This document shows positions 5,781 to 5,887 of a DNA stretch of 5,887 bases, piece after piece. The position numbers and the translations under genes are program-made. Position 1 is the stretch's first letter. Each line of letters begins with the position of its first letter. This stretch comes from Betaproteobacteria bacterium. Its GTDB lineage: Bacteria > Pseudomonadota > Gammaproteobacteria > Burkholderiales > SG8-41. The notes under the pieces were generated by a model. The model did no database searches and was not told the origin of the DNA. It saw only the letters and a program-made list of their open reading frames with translations. Location of the stretch: positions 1 through 5,887 of the forward strand of contig JANXSE010000081.1 of assembly GCA_025356695.1 (NCBI GenBank). The letters are read 5' to 3'.

Positions 5781-5887
5781 ATGGACCAACGCATCCGCGA
5801 ATTGAGCGAGTACGCCGCAGGGCTTTCCTATGCCGAATTGCCCTCGGCGGTCGTGCATGAATGCAAACGCAAGCTGATCGACACGCT
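5781..5887 (+). CDS. MmgE/PrpD family protein, N-terminal part (partial at right edge)
   Basis: ATG at 5781 opens a frame that stays open to the window edge (35 complete codons). The peptide 'IRELSEYAAGLSYAELP' followed by 'VVHECKRKLIDTL' matches the standard N-terminus of MmgE/PrpD proteins, where an N-terminal helix, a '(Y/F)..LP..V' turn and a 'K..(L/I)DTLG' helix come first. It is a second gene, not the continuation of the fragment at 2-538, because that fragment is a C-terminus and this is an N-terminus, both on the plus strand. Substrate unknown. No clear Shine-Dalgarno precedes the ATG. Confidence 0.78.
   Translation, partial: MDQRIRELSEYAAGLSYAELPSAVVHECKRKLIDT

Noticed and set aside
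2..5887. A single MmgE/PrpD gene split by insertion of the cassette
   Set aside because: The C-terminus is on the left and the N-terminus on the right on the same strand, which is the wrong order for one interrupted gene; they are two separate genes.

Overview
The window looks like a GC-rich betaproteobacterial chromosome, most likely Burkholderiales. The clues are an orphan Bug/TctC-type solute-binding protein beside MmgE/PrpD-family genes, GC-rich third codon positions, and tight gene packing. This taxonomic call is inference from gene content only.

Layout: positions 2-538 (+) hold the C-terminal part of a MmgE/PrpD-family protein. Three minus-strand genes follow; in transcription order they are caspase-like protein B (4550-3453), a 256-residue protein C (3445-2675) and a large caspase-like protein A (2574-535). 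Next is a minus-strand Bug-family periplasmic solute-binding protein (5668-4697), separated from B by 146 bp that contain a strong hairpin. A 112-bp divergent intergenic region follows. From 5781 to the right edge (+) runs the N-terminus of a second MmgE/PrpD-family gene. No RNA gene, CRISPR array, insertion sequence or integrase is visible.

The main point of interest is the three-gene caspase cassette. Proteins A and B share a near-identical Tat-type signal plus caspase-fold peptidase domain (His120/Cys172 in A, His121/Cys173 in B) and a short helical extension. Protein C is a stand-alone version of the C-terminal domain of A. A is therefore approximately B + C in one chain, with about 140 residues of charged helix inserted between them; the helix is built on a strict 6-residue (18-bp) period. 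The same pair of modules occurs side by side once as two genes and once as a fusion. This argues that the C domain is the functional partner of the caspase, as a sensor, substrate or regulator. In the split version C has no recognisable export signal, although the homologous domain in A should be periplasmic.

The outer genes look like ordinary catabolic and uptake functions: MmgE/PrpD enzymes act on small carboxylic acids, and Bug proteins bind such ligands. The Bug gene and the right-hand MmgE/PrpD gene diverge from a shared control region and may form one metabolic unit. The caspase cassette seems to lie between metabolic genes and shows no obvious functional tie to them.
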